DNA from: Myxococcales bacterium | GTDB lineage: Bacteria; Myxococcota_A; Polyangia; Polyangiales; Polyangiaceae | Assembly: GCA_012514535.1 (NCBI GenBank) | Contig: JAAZAA010000010.1 | Coordinates: 1-35,278 of the forward strand | Direction of reading: 5' to 3' | Length of the DNA stretch: 35,278 bases | Made by a program: the position numbers and the translations under genes | Shown: in pieces, positions 15,490 through 23,330 of the stretch | Layout: each line of letters opens with the position of its first letter | How positions within the stretch are numbered: the first letter of the stretch is position 1 | The notes under the pieces: model-generated | Seen by the model: only the letters and a program-made list of their open reading frames with translations | The model's database searches: none | What the model was told of the DNA's origin: nothing

Positions 15490-17220
15490 GTGCTCAAGCT
15501 GAGTTTGAAGGATCTGTTGAAGCGGGCGCTCATGGTCGACGCACAGGAGGTGCGGCTCATCCCGGGCCGGCGCACCGTGGTGGTGACGTCCCAAGGAGAG
15601 AACGAGGTCCGCGGTGATCCGCAGACCCCTGACCGCATCAACGCGCTGCTCGAGGAGGTCCTCACCGCGGAAGCGCGCCGCTCCCTCGCGACCGGGTGGG
15701 CCGAGTGGGATTTCCTCTTGCCCGACAAGGGCCGGGTCCGCGCGACCGCGGAGCTGAAGATGGGCTTGGTCCATGCGGCCTTCGACCTGACGAGGCTCGA
15801 CGAGCCGGCGCCCTTCGACGAGCTCCCGCTGCCTCAGGCGGCGCCGACGCCCCCCAACGCCGTCCCGCCGAACCGCGCCGCCCCGCACGCTGCCGCCCCG
15901 CACCTCGGGATCCCCCCCGCGGCGCTCGACCCGGACCCGCTGCCCTCCCCCGATCTCGCGCAGCCGGACCCACCCCGGGCGCGCCCGACGGTCGCCTCCG
16001 CGCGGATGCCGGAGCCCTCCGAGCTCGCGGTGCGCATCGACGAGCAGGCCCAGAGCACCCCGGCGCGCCCTTCCCACGGCGGCGCCATCGCCATGCCGGC
16101 GCGCGGCTTCGACGCGGCCCCCGGCGCAGAGTCGACGGAGAAGATCGACTCCCTGCTGCGCCAGATGGTCGCCATGAAGGCCTCGGATCTGCACGTCTGC
16201 GCGACGGCGCCGCCCATGGTCCGGCTCGATGGAGACATGGTCGCGCTGCCCGGCGCGCCCCCGCTCGGCCCGGACGACGTGCGCGCCCTGCTCTGGCCGA
16301 TGGTGCCTCCGCGCAACCGCCAGGAGTTCGAGGAGACGCACGACACCGACTTCGCCCACGAGATCCCGGGGGTCGCCCGCTTCCGCGCGAACCTGTTCGT
16401 CGACCTCCGTGGCATGGGCGGCGTCTTCCGCGTCATCCCCTCCAAGATCCTGACGGCGCAGGATCTCGGGCTTTCGCCCCAGATTCTGTCGCTCTGCAAC
16501 CTGTCGAAGGGGTTGGTCGTCGTCACCGGACCGACGGGCTCGGGCAAGTCCACCACCCTGGCGGCGCTCATCGACTACATCAACCAGACGCGCGCCGCCC
16601 ACATCATCACGATCGAGGACCCCGTCGAGTTCGTGCACCCGAACAAGAAGTCCCTCATCAATCAGCGGCAGGTGGGGGAGCACACCCACTCCTTCAAGAA
16701 GGCGCTCCGAGCGGCCCTGCGCGAGGACCCGGACATCGTCCTGCTCGGTGAGATGCGCGATCTCGAGACCATCTCCATCGCGATGGAGACCGCGGAGACC
16801 GGTCACCTCGTGTTCGGCACCCTGCACACGTCGTCGGCGCCCAGCACCATCGATCGCATCATCGATCAGTTCCCGTCCGAGGAGCAGAACCAGGTGCGCA
16901 CGATGCTCTCCGGCAGCCTCAAGGGGGTGATCGCCCAGATGCTGTGCAAGAAGCGCGGCGGCGGGCGCGTCGCCGCGCTCGAGGTGATGTTCGGTGTCCC
17001 GGCGATCGCGAACTTGATCCGGGAAGGGAAGATCTTCCAGATCCCGTCGGTGATGCAGACGTCGCGCAACATGGGGATGCGCCTCATGAACGACAGCTTG
17101 CTCGAGCTCGTGAAGAGCGGCCAAGTCGAGCCCGACGAGGCCCTCTCGAAGTCGACCGACAAGTCGACGCTGCAGACACTCTTTCGTCAGAACAACATCT
17201 CCTTCTCCGCGACGGCTTGA
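15490..17220 (+). CDS. PilT-like type IV pilus ATPase with duplicated N-domain
   Basis: A 576-residue hexameric secretion/retraction ATPase. Residues from about 218 onward are a full PilT (about 359 residues). The N-domain has LLRQMVAMKASDLHVCATAPP and GVARFRANLF; Walker A is GPTGSGKST (347-355), the Asp box is ITIEDPVEFVH, Walker B is LLGEMRDLET (Glu421) and the His box is AETGHLVFGTLHT. PilT powers pilus retraction from the cytoplasmic face. Residues 1-105 look like a second, degenerate copy of the PilT N-domain: LLKRALMVDAQEVRL, then TPDRINALLEEVL and KGRVRATAEL. A Pro/Ala-rich linker (106-217) follows. GTG 15490 was chosen for its GGAGG ribosome-binding site; TTG 15460 (10 residues longer) is an alternative. 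The agpilus AIRNLIREGKIFQ-type motif is kept as AIANLIREGKIFQ. No pilin genes are nearby, so it may be a paralogue or belong to a dispersed pilus system. Confidence 0.9.
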   Translation: MLKLSLKDLLKRALMVDAQEVRLIPGRRTVVVTSQGENEVRGDPQTPDRINALLEEVLTAEARRSLATGWAEWDFLLPDKGRVRATAELKMGLVHAAFDLTRLDEPAPFDELPLPQAAPTPPNAVPPNRAAPHAAAPHLGIPPAALDPDPLPSPDLAQPDPPRARPTVASARMPEPSELAVRIDEQAQSTPARPSHGGAIAMPARGFDAAPGAESTEKIDSLLRQMVAMKASDLHVCATAPPMVRLDGDMVALPGAPPLGPDDVRALLWPMVPPRNRQEFEETHDTDFAHEIPGVARFRANLFVDLRGMGGVFRVIPSKILTAQDLGLSPQILSLCNLSKGLVVVTGPTGSGKSTTLAALIDYINQTRAAHIITIEDPVEFVHPNKKSLINQRQVGEHTHSFKKALRAALREDPDIVLLGEMRDLETISIAMETAETGHLVFGTLHTSSAPSTIDRIIDQFPSEEQNQVRTMLSGSLKGVIAQMLCKKRGGGRVAALEVMFGVPAIANLIREGKIFQIPSVMQTSRNMGMRLMNDSLLELVKSGQVEPDEALSKSTDKSTLQTLFRQNNISFSATA

Positions 17221-17246
17221 GCAGGGTGGGCAAGGACTCGATCGAT

Positions 17247-18431
17247 ATGGACGCGGGCCCGCGCAATGCGCGGCCCGGCATGCAGTACCGCCGCTTCGGG
17301 AAGACTGGCAAAGCGCTCAGCGTGATCACCCTCGGCGGCATGCGCTTCCACGACGGCTGGAGCAAGCCGCGGACGGAGCCGCACCCGGAAATGCTCGCGC
17401 AGTGCGCGCGCATCGTGAAGCTGGCCCTGGAGCACGGCATCAACCACATCGAGACGGCGTACGGCTACGGCAAGAGCGAGCACTGCTACGGCCGGGTCCT
17501 CGAGGAGCTGGGCGTGCCCCGCGGGAGCTATTACCTGATGACGAAGGGTGCTCCCAAGACGGCGGAGGAGACGCATCGCCTCGTCGAGGAGCAGCTGCGC
17601 GGCCTACGCACGGATCACATCGACTTCTACGGCTGGCACGGCATCAACACCGCCGAGCTCCTGAAGGGTGCCCTGGCGCCGGGCGGCCCGGTGGACACCC
17701 TCGAGCGCTATCGGGAGCAAGGGGTGATCGGGCACATCGGCTTCAGCACCCATGGACCGCTCGACGTGATCTGTGAGGCGGTGTTGAGCGGGAGGTTCGA
17801 GTTCGTCAACCTCCACTACTACTACTTCTTTCAGAGGAACGACGCGGCCGTCCAGCTGGCGGGCGCGCGCGATCTCGGGGTCTTCATCATTTCGCCGAAC
17901 GACAAGGGCGGGCGGCTCTTCGACGCGCCCTCCCTGCTCCGGGAGCTCACGCAGCCCCTCACTCCCATCCAGTTCAACGCGCGCTGGTGCCTGCGGACGC
18001 CGTTCGTCCACACGCTCAGCTTCGGCATGACCGAGCCGGAGCACTTCGCCGAGATGCGCGGCATCTTCCCCGTCAGCGTGCCGCTCGCTCAGAGCGATCG
18101 CGAGATCACCGCGCGGCTCGACGCGCGGCGCTTGCTGGATCCCTTCGGCGACTACGACGGCTACGAGCTCGTCGGAGATCCGAGCGGCATCAACATCCCC
18201 GAGGTGCTCCGCTTCCGGCGCATGGTGCGCTGTTACGACATGGAGGGCTTTGGCCGGTATCGCTACAACATGTTCGAGCCGGACAGCCATTGGGTGGGCG
18301 GGAACTTCGCGACGGAGGAGCACCTGGCGCGGCTCGACACGTCGCGGGTCCCCGAGGGGGTGCCGTTGCGGGAGCTGCTCGCGGAGACGCACCAGGCGCT
18401 CTACGACCCGAAGCGGAAGACGAGCGACTGA
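17247..18431 (+). CDS. aldo/keto reductase family protein
   Basis: A 394-residue TIM-barrel NAD(P)-dependent oxidoreductase of the COG1453 type. Barrel motifs are MQYRRFGKTGKALSVITLGG, HIETAYGYGKSE, YLMTKGAP, DHIDFYGWHG and IGHIGFSTHG. Of the AKR tetrad, Tyr74, Lys100 and His131 are in place, but the usual Asp is Glu69. The C-terminal segment (NIPEVLRFRRMVRCYDMEGFG) aligns in character with the part of COG1453 enzymes that normally carries a cysteine-rich 4Fe-4S motif. Here only one cysteine remains there, so the cluster is apparently lost. The substrate is unknown. The start ATG at 17247 is 26 bp after the pilT-like stop; an in-frame GTG at 17226 would add seven residues. It probably shares a transcript with the ATPase, though the functions look unrelated. 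It ends 60 bp from a convergent gene. Confidence 0.85.
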   Translation: MDAGPRNARPGMQYRRFGKTGKALSVITLGGMRFHDGWSKPRTEPHPEMLAQCARIVKLALEHGINHIETAYGYGKSEHCYGRVLEELGVPRGSYYLMTKGAPKTAEETHRLVEEQLRGLRTDHIDFYGWHGINTAELLKGALAPGGPVDTLERYREQGVIGHIGFSTHGPLDVICEAVLSGRFEFVNLHYYYFFQRNDAAVQLAGARDLGVFIISPNDKGGRLFDAPSLLRELTQPLTPIQFNARWCLRTPFVHTLSFGMTEPEHFAEMRGIFPVSVPLAQSDREITARLDARRLLDPFGDYDGYELVGDPSGINIPEVLRFRRMVRCYDMEGFGRYRYNMFEPDSHWVGGNFATEEHLARLDTSRVPEGVPLRELLAETHQALYDPKRKTSD

Positions 18432-18491
18432 GTGTTGCTCCGGTGGCGACGCGGGACGCCGCGGGCGGGGCGCCTGGGCCCCACGCCTGCG

Positions 18492-20234
18492 TCACTCGAG
18501 GAGATCGAGGCGGTCCGCGTGGGCCTCGAAGGCGACGGCGTCTTCGGCGCCCATCGACGCGAGGTCGAGGGTGGTGTGCACTCGCATCCCCGAGTGGGCG
18601 CTCAGCGCCTCGGGCAGCGCCCACTTGCGATCGCCGAGGAGGGTGGGGGGCGTGTCCAGGGGGCGATCTGGCGTGAGCTGGCGATCGAGGGCGACCAGCT
18701 GCAGGCCAACGCCGTCGCGGTCTTCGTCCGTCGCGTTGTACACGCAGGCCTCCACGTGACGGCGGGGCTGCTGCCCGTGGACACGCAGATCGCACACCCG
18801 CACGTCGGCCAGGGCGGCGAGCAAGCGGCGCAAGTACGGAGCCTCCGCGGAGCGGAGGGCTTCCTTGAGCTGGAGGGTGGCCTGGGCCGCCGAGGCGTCC
18901 CCGAGGAACGCCAGCATGCGGGCCGCGTGGAGCCGCACGGGCCGGTGATTGGCCCGTAGCAGCTCGCGGAACGCCTCGCTCGGGGCGGCGTTGCTCCCGG
19001 AGGGATCGAGCTCGCCGAAGAAGGGCGGATCGATCTCCCAGTGGGTGCCGCGGGCCTCCGTGCTCCACTTGATGGCGCGGCCCGGGCCCAGGGGGCCCGC
19101 GAAGTAGAGGGGCCGGGTGGCGGTCTCCTCACGCTGCGCGCCGGTCCCCTCGAAGAAGGTCACGTGCACGGTGATCTCCTCGAGGGCTCGGTGTCCATTG
19201 TTGACCACGGCCACCTCGAGCTGCGTGCGGATCCTGTCCCGGCGCACGGTTTGGGACGAACCGATGACGATCAGCCCCAGGGTGGGGATGGGCTCCTCCC
19301 AGAGGGGGGAAGAGGCGCGCGCGCAGGCGCAGCGCTGCACGACCTCGAGGCCGTCGGTGCGGGCAGGCGTGTCGCGATCGGGCGGAGGTGCGGGCTGGTC
19401 CGTCGGCCGCGGCCTCGCCGGATCCGCGGGTGGAGACGCAGGTTCGGAGAGGTCGGCGCCGAGCGTCTCCGCCGCGCGCGCTCCTCGAGGATCGGCGAGC
19501 GCGGCATGGACGCGGGGCTCCGTCGGCGCGCGCAGGAGCTGCCGGGTGGTGCCGATGGCCGCGAGGATGCCCGCGGCGAGGGTGATCGCGACGGCGGTCG
19601 TCGTGCGAGGGAGAAAGCCCGCGAGGTTGGGGAGCGGGCGGCGCGTCTGCGCGGGGGTAGGGGCGACCGGCGTGCGGACGAGGTGAGGGACGTAGCGCTC
19701 GAGCTCCGTGACGAACGCCGCGCGCAGGGCCGCCTCGCGGATGGGGCTCCCGAGGAGCCGCTGATCGACGAGCAGGGCGATGGCGAGCACCAGGAGCGCC
19801 GCGGCCGCGCCCACGGAGAGGGTCAGGGTGGCGGTCGCGCTCGGGGTGAGGTGAGGGACCACCGCCGCCGCCACCAAGCTGGCGATGGCCGCCGCCGCCA
19901 CCGAGCTCACGTGCAGGATCAGGCGCTGGCGGCGGAGCTCCAAGGGGTGAGCGGCGTTGCCCAGGGAGAAGCGCTTCAGGGTCAGCTTGTCGTGAGGTAA
20001 GCCGGGCCAGTCGAGCTCGAGGTAGAGCTGGTCGCCCTCCGCGCGCGCCTGGCGCACCGCGTTCCACGGCACCGTGAGCTGAACCCCACTCGCGAGGGCG
20101 CCGGGCGCGTACCCTTCACTGAACGCTCCCACACCGAGAAACCCGAGCAGGAGCCCGTGAGGAGTGCAGTCGAGCTCCACGACGCCGATGGCGTTGCTCC
20201 TCGTGCTCGCGGATGCGATGGCCCGGATCCTCAT
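18492..20234 (-). CDS. conserved-looking membrane protein of unknown function
   Basis: 580 residues, no family recognised. The first 100 residues look like a soluble beta-rich domain (VVELDCTPHGLLLGFLGVG, VQLTVPWNAVRQAR). Two adjacent TM helices follow (about 107-128 and 137-157), then a loop and a third TM (about 211-230). The linker from 235-295 is rich in Pro and Ala. Next comes a short Cys motif, RCACARASSPLW (C302, C304). A probably immunoglobulin-like strand region (TQLEVAVVNNGHRALEEITVHVTFFEG, split here by me only for description) and a HEAT-like helical stretch (VRLHAARMLAFLGDASAA) complete the protein. The length, intact frame and GC-rich third positions support a real gene. Its ATG at 20234 lies 355 bp from divergent amtB. 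A role in envelope sensing or assembly is guesswork. Confidence 0.75.
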   Translation of the reverse strand: MRIRAIASASTRSNAIGVVELDCTPHGLLLGFLGVGAFSEGYAPGALASGVQLTVPWNAVRQARAEGDQLYLELDWPGLPHDKLTLKRFSLGNAAHPLELRRQRLILHVSSVAAAAIASLVAAAVVPHLTPSATATLTLSVGAAAALLVLAIALLVDQRLLGSPIREAALRAAFVTELERYVPHLVRTPVAPTPAQTRRPLPNLAGFLPRTTTAVAITLAAGILAAIGTTRQLLRAPTEPRVHAALADPRGARAAETLGADLSEPASPPADPARPRPTDQPAPPPDRDTPARTDGLEVVQRCACARASSPLWEEPIPTLGLIVIGSSQTVRRDRIRTQLEVAVVNNGHRALEEITVHVTFFEGTGAQREETATRPLYFAGPLGPGRAIKWSTEARGTHWEIDPPFFGELDPSGSNAAPSEAFRELLRANHRPVRLHAARMLAFLGDASAAQATLQLKEALRSAEAPYLRRLLAALADVRVCDLRVHGQQPRRHVEACVYNATDEDRDGVGLQLVALDRQLTPDRPLDTPPTLLGDRKWALPEALSAHSGMRVHTTLDLASMGAEDAVAFEAHADRLDLLE

Positions 20235-20365
20235 TTGGGGTGGCGCATCCTAGCCGCGCCGGGCGCCGTGGCGAATCGATGGCCGGGGGAGCGGGCACCG
20301 CGACGGGAGCGTGTTCCGCGGAAAACCGAGCAAGTTCAGGGGCTTGCCCGGTCCGTGGGCCGTGT

Positions 20366-20385
20366 GTGTTTCCGACGCGAAACAC
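20366..20385. promoter_or_regulatory. inverted repeat, candidate operator
   Basis: Perfect 7-bp arms GTGTTTC and GAAACAC flank 6 bp (CGACGC), giving a 20-bp dyad of the size bound by dimeric regulators. It lies about 205 bp upstream of the amtB ATG. No regulator could be named. Confidence 0.45.
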
Positions 20386-20405
20386 GCGCGGGTGGGCCCT
20401 CGGGC

Positions 20406-20436
20406 GGGAAAGGGCGCGTGAATTCCGCCCTTTCCC
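20406..20436. promoter_or_regulatory. 11-bp perfect inverted repeat upstream of amtB
   Basis: Arms GGGAAAGGGCG (20406-20416) and CGCCCTTTCCC (20426-20436) are perfectly complementary around a 9-bp spacer. There is no T-run on either side, so it is more likely an operator or an RNA leader stem than a terminator. It ends 153 bp before the amtB start. Confidence 0.55.
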
Positions 20437-20589
20437 CACAAAACGAGCGCCGGCCACGACGTTCACCTGCGCGTCCATGGGTCGAAACGCGCGGGAAACA
20501 GCCCACCACGTATCCAATCGGCACACCTGGATGGACCGGATGGAGGCCCGATGGGCCGCCCGGCCAGCGCATAAGGAGTGCTTGGAACC

Positions 20590-21966
20590 ATGAAGAAACT
20601 CGCTGCACTGACCCTCGCCGGCCTCAGCCTGCTGGCTCCGGCTCTCGCTCTGGCCGAGGAAGCTGCCGAGGCGGCCGAAAGCGTCTCACCGGAGATGTTC
20701 ACGGTGAACAACGTGTGGATGATGATCTGCACTGCCCTCGTGTTCATCATGCACATGGGCTTCGCGACCTTGGAGTCGGGGCTCACCCGCGCCAAGAACA
20801 CCGTGAACGTTCTCTTCAAGAACATCTTCGTCATCTGCGTCGGTCTGCTGACGTACTACGCGATCGGCTTCAACCTGATGTACCCGGGCGACTTCAGCAT
20901 CGGGGAGTTCTTCGGGTTCGCGGGCTTCGGGATCCCGCTGCCGGAGGGAGGCGAGACCTCCGCCTACAACGAGGGCTACACCTACTGGACGGACTTCATC
21001 TTCCAGGGGATGTTCGCCGCCACGGCCGCGACCATCGTGTCGGGCGCGGTCGCCGAGCGCATCAAGCTCTCGAGCTTCATGGTGTTCGCAGCCGTGTTCG
21101 TTGCGGTCGTGTACCCGATCTCCGGATCGTGGAAGTGGGGCGAGGGCTGGCTGGACGCGATGGGCTTCTATGACTTCGCGGGCTCGACCGTCGTGCACTC
21201 GGTCGGCGGCTGGGGCGCGCTCATCGGCGCCGCCATGCTCGGACCGCGCCTCGGCAAGTACTCCAAGGACGGCAAGATGACCCCGATCCCGGGGAGCAAC
21301 ATGCCCCTGGCCACCATCGGCGCGCTGATCCTCTGGCTCGGCTGGTTCGGCTTCAATGGCGGCTCGGTGCTGACCGCCGCGGCGGGCGACACCTCCCGCG
21401 TGCTCGTCACGACGTCCTTGGCGGCGGCAGCTGGCGGCGTGGGCGCCATGATCGCCTACAACTTCGTGAGCCGGAAGCCGGACCTCTCCATGGCCCTCAA
21501 CGGCATCCTGGCGGGTCTCGTCGGCATCACCGCGGGCGCCGACGTGATTACGCCGAACTCCGCCGTGTTGGTGGGCTTCATCGCCGGTGGGATCGTCGTG
21601 GGCTCGGTCATCCTGATGGACAAGATCAAGGTCGACGATCCCGTGGGCGCCATCTCCGTGCACCTGAGCTGTGGCATCTGGGGCACGCTCGCGGTGGGCA
21701 TCTTTTCCGAAGAGGCGTCCTTGGGAGTGCAGGCGCTGGGCGTGGCTGCCTACGCCGTCTACACGGTCGTCTGCGCCGCCGCGCTCTTCGGGATCATCAA
21801 GGTGACGATGGGCCTGCGCGTGTCCATGGAGGAGGAGATCGAGGGCCTCGACTACGGCGAGCACGAGATGCACGCTTACGACATGGGCGGCGCCAGCACC
21901 TCGAGCGTGCTCGGTGCGCCGGCGAGGTCTCCTGCGGCGGTCGCCAGCCTCGAGCCCGCCGAGTGA
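20590..21966 (+). CDS. amtB: ammonium transporter AmtB
   Basis: A 458-residue Amt/Rh channel with a cleavable signal peptide (MKKLAALTLAGLSLLAPALA, cut near ALA-EE) followed by the usual 11-helix body. Key residues are in place: the ammonium-site Asp195 in YDFAGSTVVHSVGG, and the pore twin histidines His203 and His358 (ISVHLSCGIWGT). The signature region around GALILWLGWFGFNGGS is also clear. The acidic C-terminal tail (EEIEGLDYGEHEMHAYDM) contains the conserved segment that contacts PII in AmtB-GlnK complexes. The ATG at 20590 is chosen over GTG 20578 because it begins the signal peptide directly. Nitrogen control is expected from the family, but glnB is 6.6 kb away rather than adjacent as in the usual glnK-amtB pair. 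Two strong hairpins follow the stop. Confidence 0.97.
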   Translation: MKKLAALTLAGLSLLAPALALAEEAAEAAESVSPEMFTVNNVWMMICTALVFIMHMGFATLESGLTRAKNTVNVLFKNIFVICVGLLTYYAIGFNLMYPGDFSIGEFFGFAGFGIPLPEGGETSAYNEGYTYWTDFIFQGMFAATAATIVSGAVAERIKLSSFMVFAAVFVAVVYPISGSWKWGEGWLDAMGFYDFAGSTVVHSVGGWGALIGAAMLGPRLGKYSKDGKMTPIPGSNMPLATIGALILWLGWFGFNGGSVLTAAAGDTSRVLVTTSLAAAAGGVGAMIAYNFVSRKPDLSMALNGILAGLVGITAGADVITPNSAVLVGFIAGGIVVGSVILMDKIKVDDPVGAISVHLSCGIWGTLAVGIFSEEASLGVQALGVAAYAVYTVVCAAALFGIIKVTMGLRVSMEEEIEGLDYGEHEMHAYDMGGASTSSVLGAPARSPAAVASLEPAE

Positions 21967-21990
21967 CGTCACCCCAAATCGCAGAGCACC

Positions 21991-22023
21991 CACCGGTTCC
22001 CGTCTGAGCCACGGGAACCGGTG
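21991..22023 (+). other. 13-bp perfect hairpin after amtB
   Basis: CACCGGTTCCCGT (21991-22003) pairs with ACGGGAACCGGTG (22011-22023) around a 7-nt loop. It lacks a T-run and sits just before the true terminator. It could protect the amtB mRNA 3' end. Confidence 0.7.
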
Positions 22024-22028
22024 ATGCG

Positions 22029-22072
22029 GAGCGCCCCAGGACCCTGAGCACCTGGGGCGCTCTTTTTATTTT
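22029..22072 (+). terminator. intrinsic terminator of amtB
   Basis: The stem GAGCGCCCCAGG (22029-22040) pairs perfectly with CCTGGGGCGCTC (22051-22062) around a 10-nt loop. TTTTTATTTT follows directly (22063-22072). This is a textbook rho-independent terminator and ends 26 bp before the convergent ruvB stop. Confidence 0.95.
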
Positions 22073-22097
22073 GCGCCTTCGTGCGCTCGCGGGGAAC

Positions 22098-23165
22098 TCA
22101 GAAGAGGTTGCCCTGGGTGCCTGGCTCCTTGCGGCTCCCGTCGCGTCGCTTCTGGGTGGCGCCGAGGTGCTCGTAGGCCTTCTTCGTCGCGATGCGCCCG
22201 CGCGGGGTCCGGCCCAAGTAGCCCTGCTGGAGGAGGTACGGCTCGTACACGTCCTCGATGGTGTCCCGCGGCTCCGCGAGGGCCGCGGCCAGGGTCTCCA
22301 CGCCGACGGGGCCTCCGTCGTAGTGCTCGATGAGCACGCCGAGCAGGCGGCGATCCATCGTGTCGAGGCCCGCGTCATCGACGTCGAGGCGCGCGCAGGT
22401 CAGCTCGACGATCTCTCGATCGATCTTGCCGCTGCCGTGCACGTCGGCGAAATCGCGCGCCCGGCGGATCAGGCGGTTGGCGACGCGAGGCGTGCCCCGG
22501 GAGCGCACCGCCAGGGCGTAGGCGCCGCCCTCGTCGCAGGGGGTGCCCAGCAGAGCGGCGCTGCGGCTGATGATGCGCGCCAGATCCTCGGGCGGATAGA
22601 AGTCGAGGCGCAGCGTGACGCCGAACCGCTCCTGGAGGGGCTTCGTGAGGAGGCCGGTCCGGGTGGTCGCGCCCACCAGGGTGAAGGGCTTGAGGTCCAG
22701 GGGGATGCTCTCCGCGTAGGCGCCCTCGCCCATCATCACGTCGATGCGGAAGTCCTCGATGGCGGGGTAGAGCGCCTCCTCCACGGGCGCGCTCAGGCGG
22801 TGGATCTCGTCGATGAACAGGACGTCGTTCTTCTGGAGGCGGGTGAGCAGCCCCGTCAGCATGCCCTTGTGTTCGATGGCCGGGCCGCTCGACAGGTGCA
22901 GGTTCACCCCCATCTCGTAGGCGAGGATGTAGGCCAGGGTCGTCTTGCCGAGGCCGGGGGGGCCGCAGAGCAGGATGTGATCGAGGGGCTCGCCGCGCTT
23001 GAGGGCGGCGCGCACGAAGACCTGGAGGTTCTCCTTGTGCTTCGTCTGCCCCACGAAGTCGGCGAGGGAGTCGGGGCGAAAGATCCGATCGAAGCGGCGG
23101 TCTTCGTCACGGCCCTCCGCGTCGAGGAGGCGCTCGGAGGGCGGCGGAGAGCTCTGCTTGGCCAT
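22098..23165 (-). CDS. ruvB: Holliday junction branch-migration helicase RuvB
   Basis: A 355-residue AAA+ motor that, with RuvA and RuvC, migrates and resolves Holliday junctions during recombinational repair. It has the family start [12 protein letters not shown], Walker [10 protein letters not shown] (68-76), Walker [11 protein letters not shown] (D119, E120), the sensor region [12 protein letters not shown] and sensor 2 [16 protein letters not shown]. The C-terminal winged helix ends with [13 protein letters not shown]. Length is near the usual 335-350, with a short polar extension at each end. RuvA and RuvC are not in the window, so ruvB is separated from its usual partners. It converges on amtB. 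The 165 bp between ruvB and the leftward histidine kinase gene upstream hold no gene. Confidence 0.97.
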   Translation of the reverse strand: MAKQSSPPPSERLLDAEGRDEDRRFDRIFRPDSLADFVGQTKHKENLQVFVRAALKRGEPLDHILLCGPPGLGKTTLAYILAYEMGVNLHLSSGPAIEHKGMLTGLLTRLQKNDVLFIDEIHRLSAPVEEALYPAIEDFRIDVMMGEGAYAESIPLDLKPFTLVGATTRTGLLTKPLQERFGVTLRLDFYPPEDLARIISRSAALLGTPCDEGGAYALAVRSRGTPRVANRLIRRARDFADVHGSGKIDREIVELTCARLDVDDAGLDTMDRRLLGVLIEHYDGGPVGVETLAAALAEPRDTIEDVYEPYLLQQGYLGRTPRGRIATKKAYEHLGATQKRRDGSRKEPGTQGNLF

Positions 23166-23330
23166 GGCGCGGCAACCTTACAGCACTTTGGCGTGGTCGG
23201 GGCGGGGCTCTGCCGGTGAAGGGGCCGCGGGGAGGGCCCGCGAAGGAGGAGGCCGCGACCGCGCCCTGAGCCGACCGGGGGCGGGCGGCGCGCGCGCCGA
23301 GGGCGTGCGGAGGACTCCGCCTCCGGGGCG

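Larger units (their letters stand above)
20235..20589. promoter_or_regulatory. 355-bp divergent intergenic region upstream of amtB
   Basis: No credible gene is seen. It should hold promoters for the leftward membrane protein and rightward amtB. It contains a 10-bp palindrome TTCCGCGGAA (20314-20323) and two longer inverted repeats listed separately. AAGGAG at 20573-20578 is the likely amtB ribosome-binding site, 11 nt from its ATG. No convincing sigma-54 or sigma-70 boxes could be assigned. Confidence 0.6.

Noticed and set aside
20241-20255. Sigma-54-like TGGCGC...AGC upstream of amtB
   Set aside because: The GG to GC distance is one base too short and both boxes deviate from consensus.
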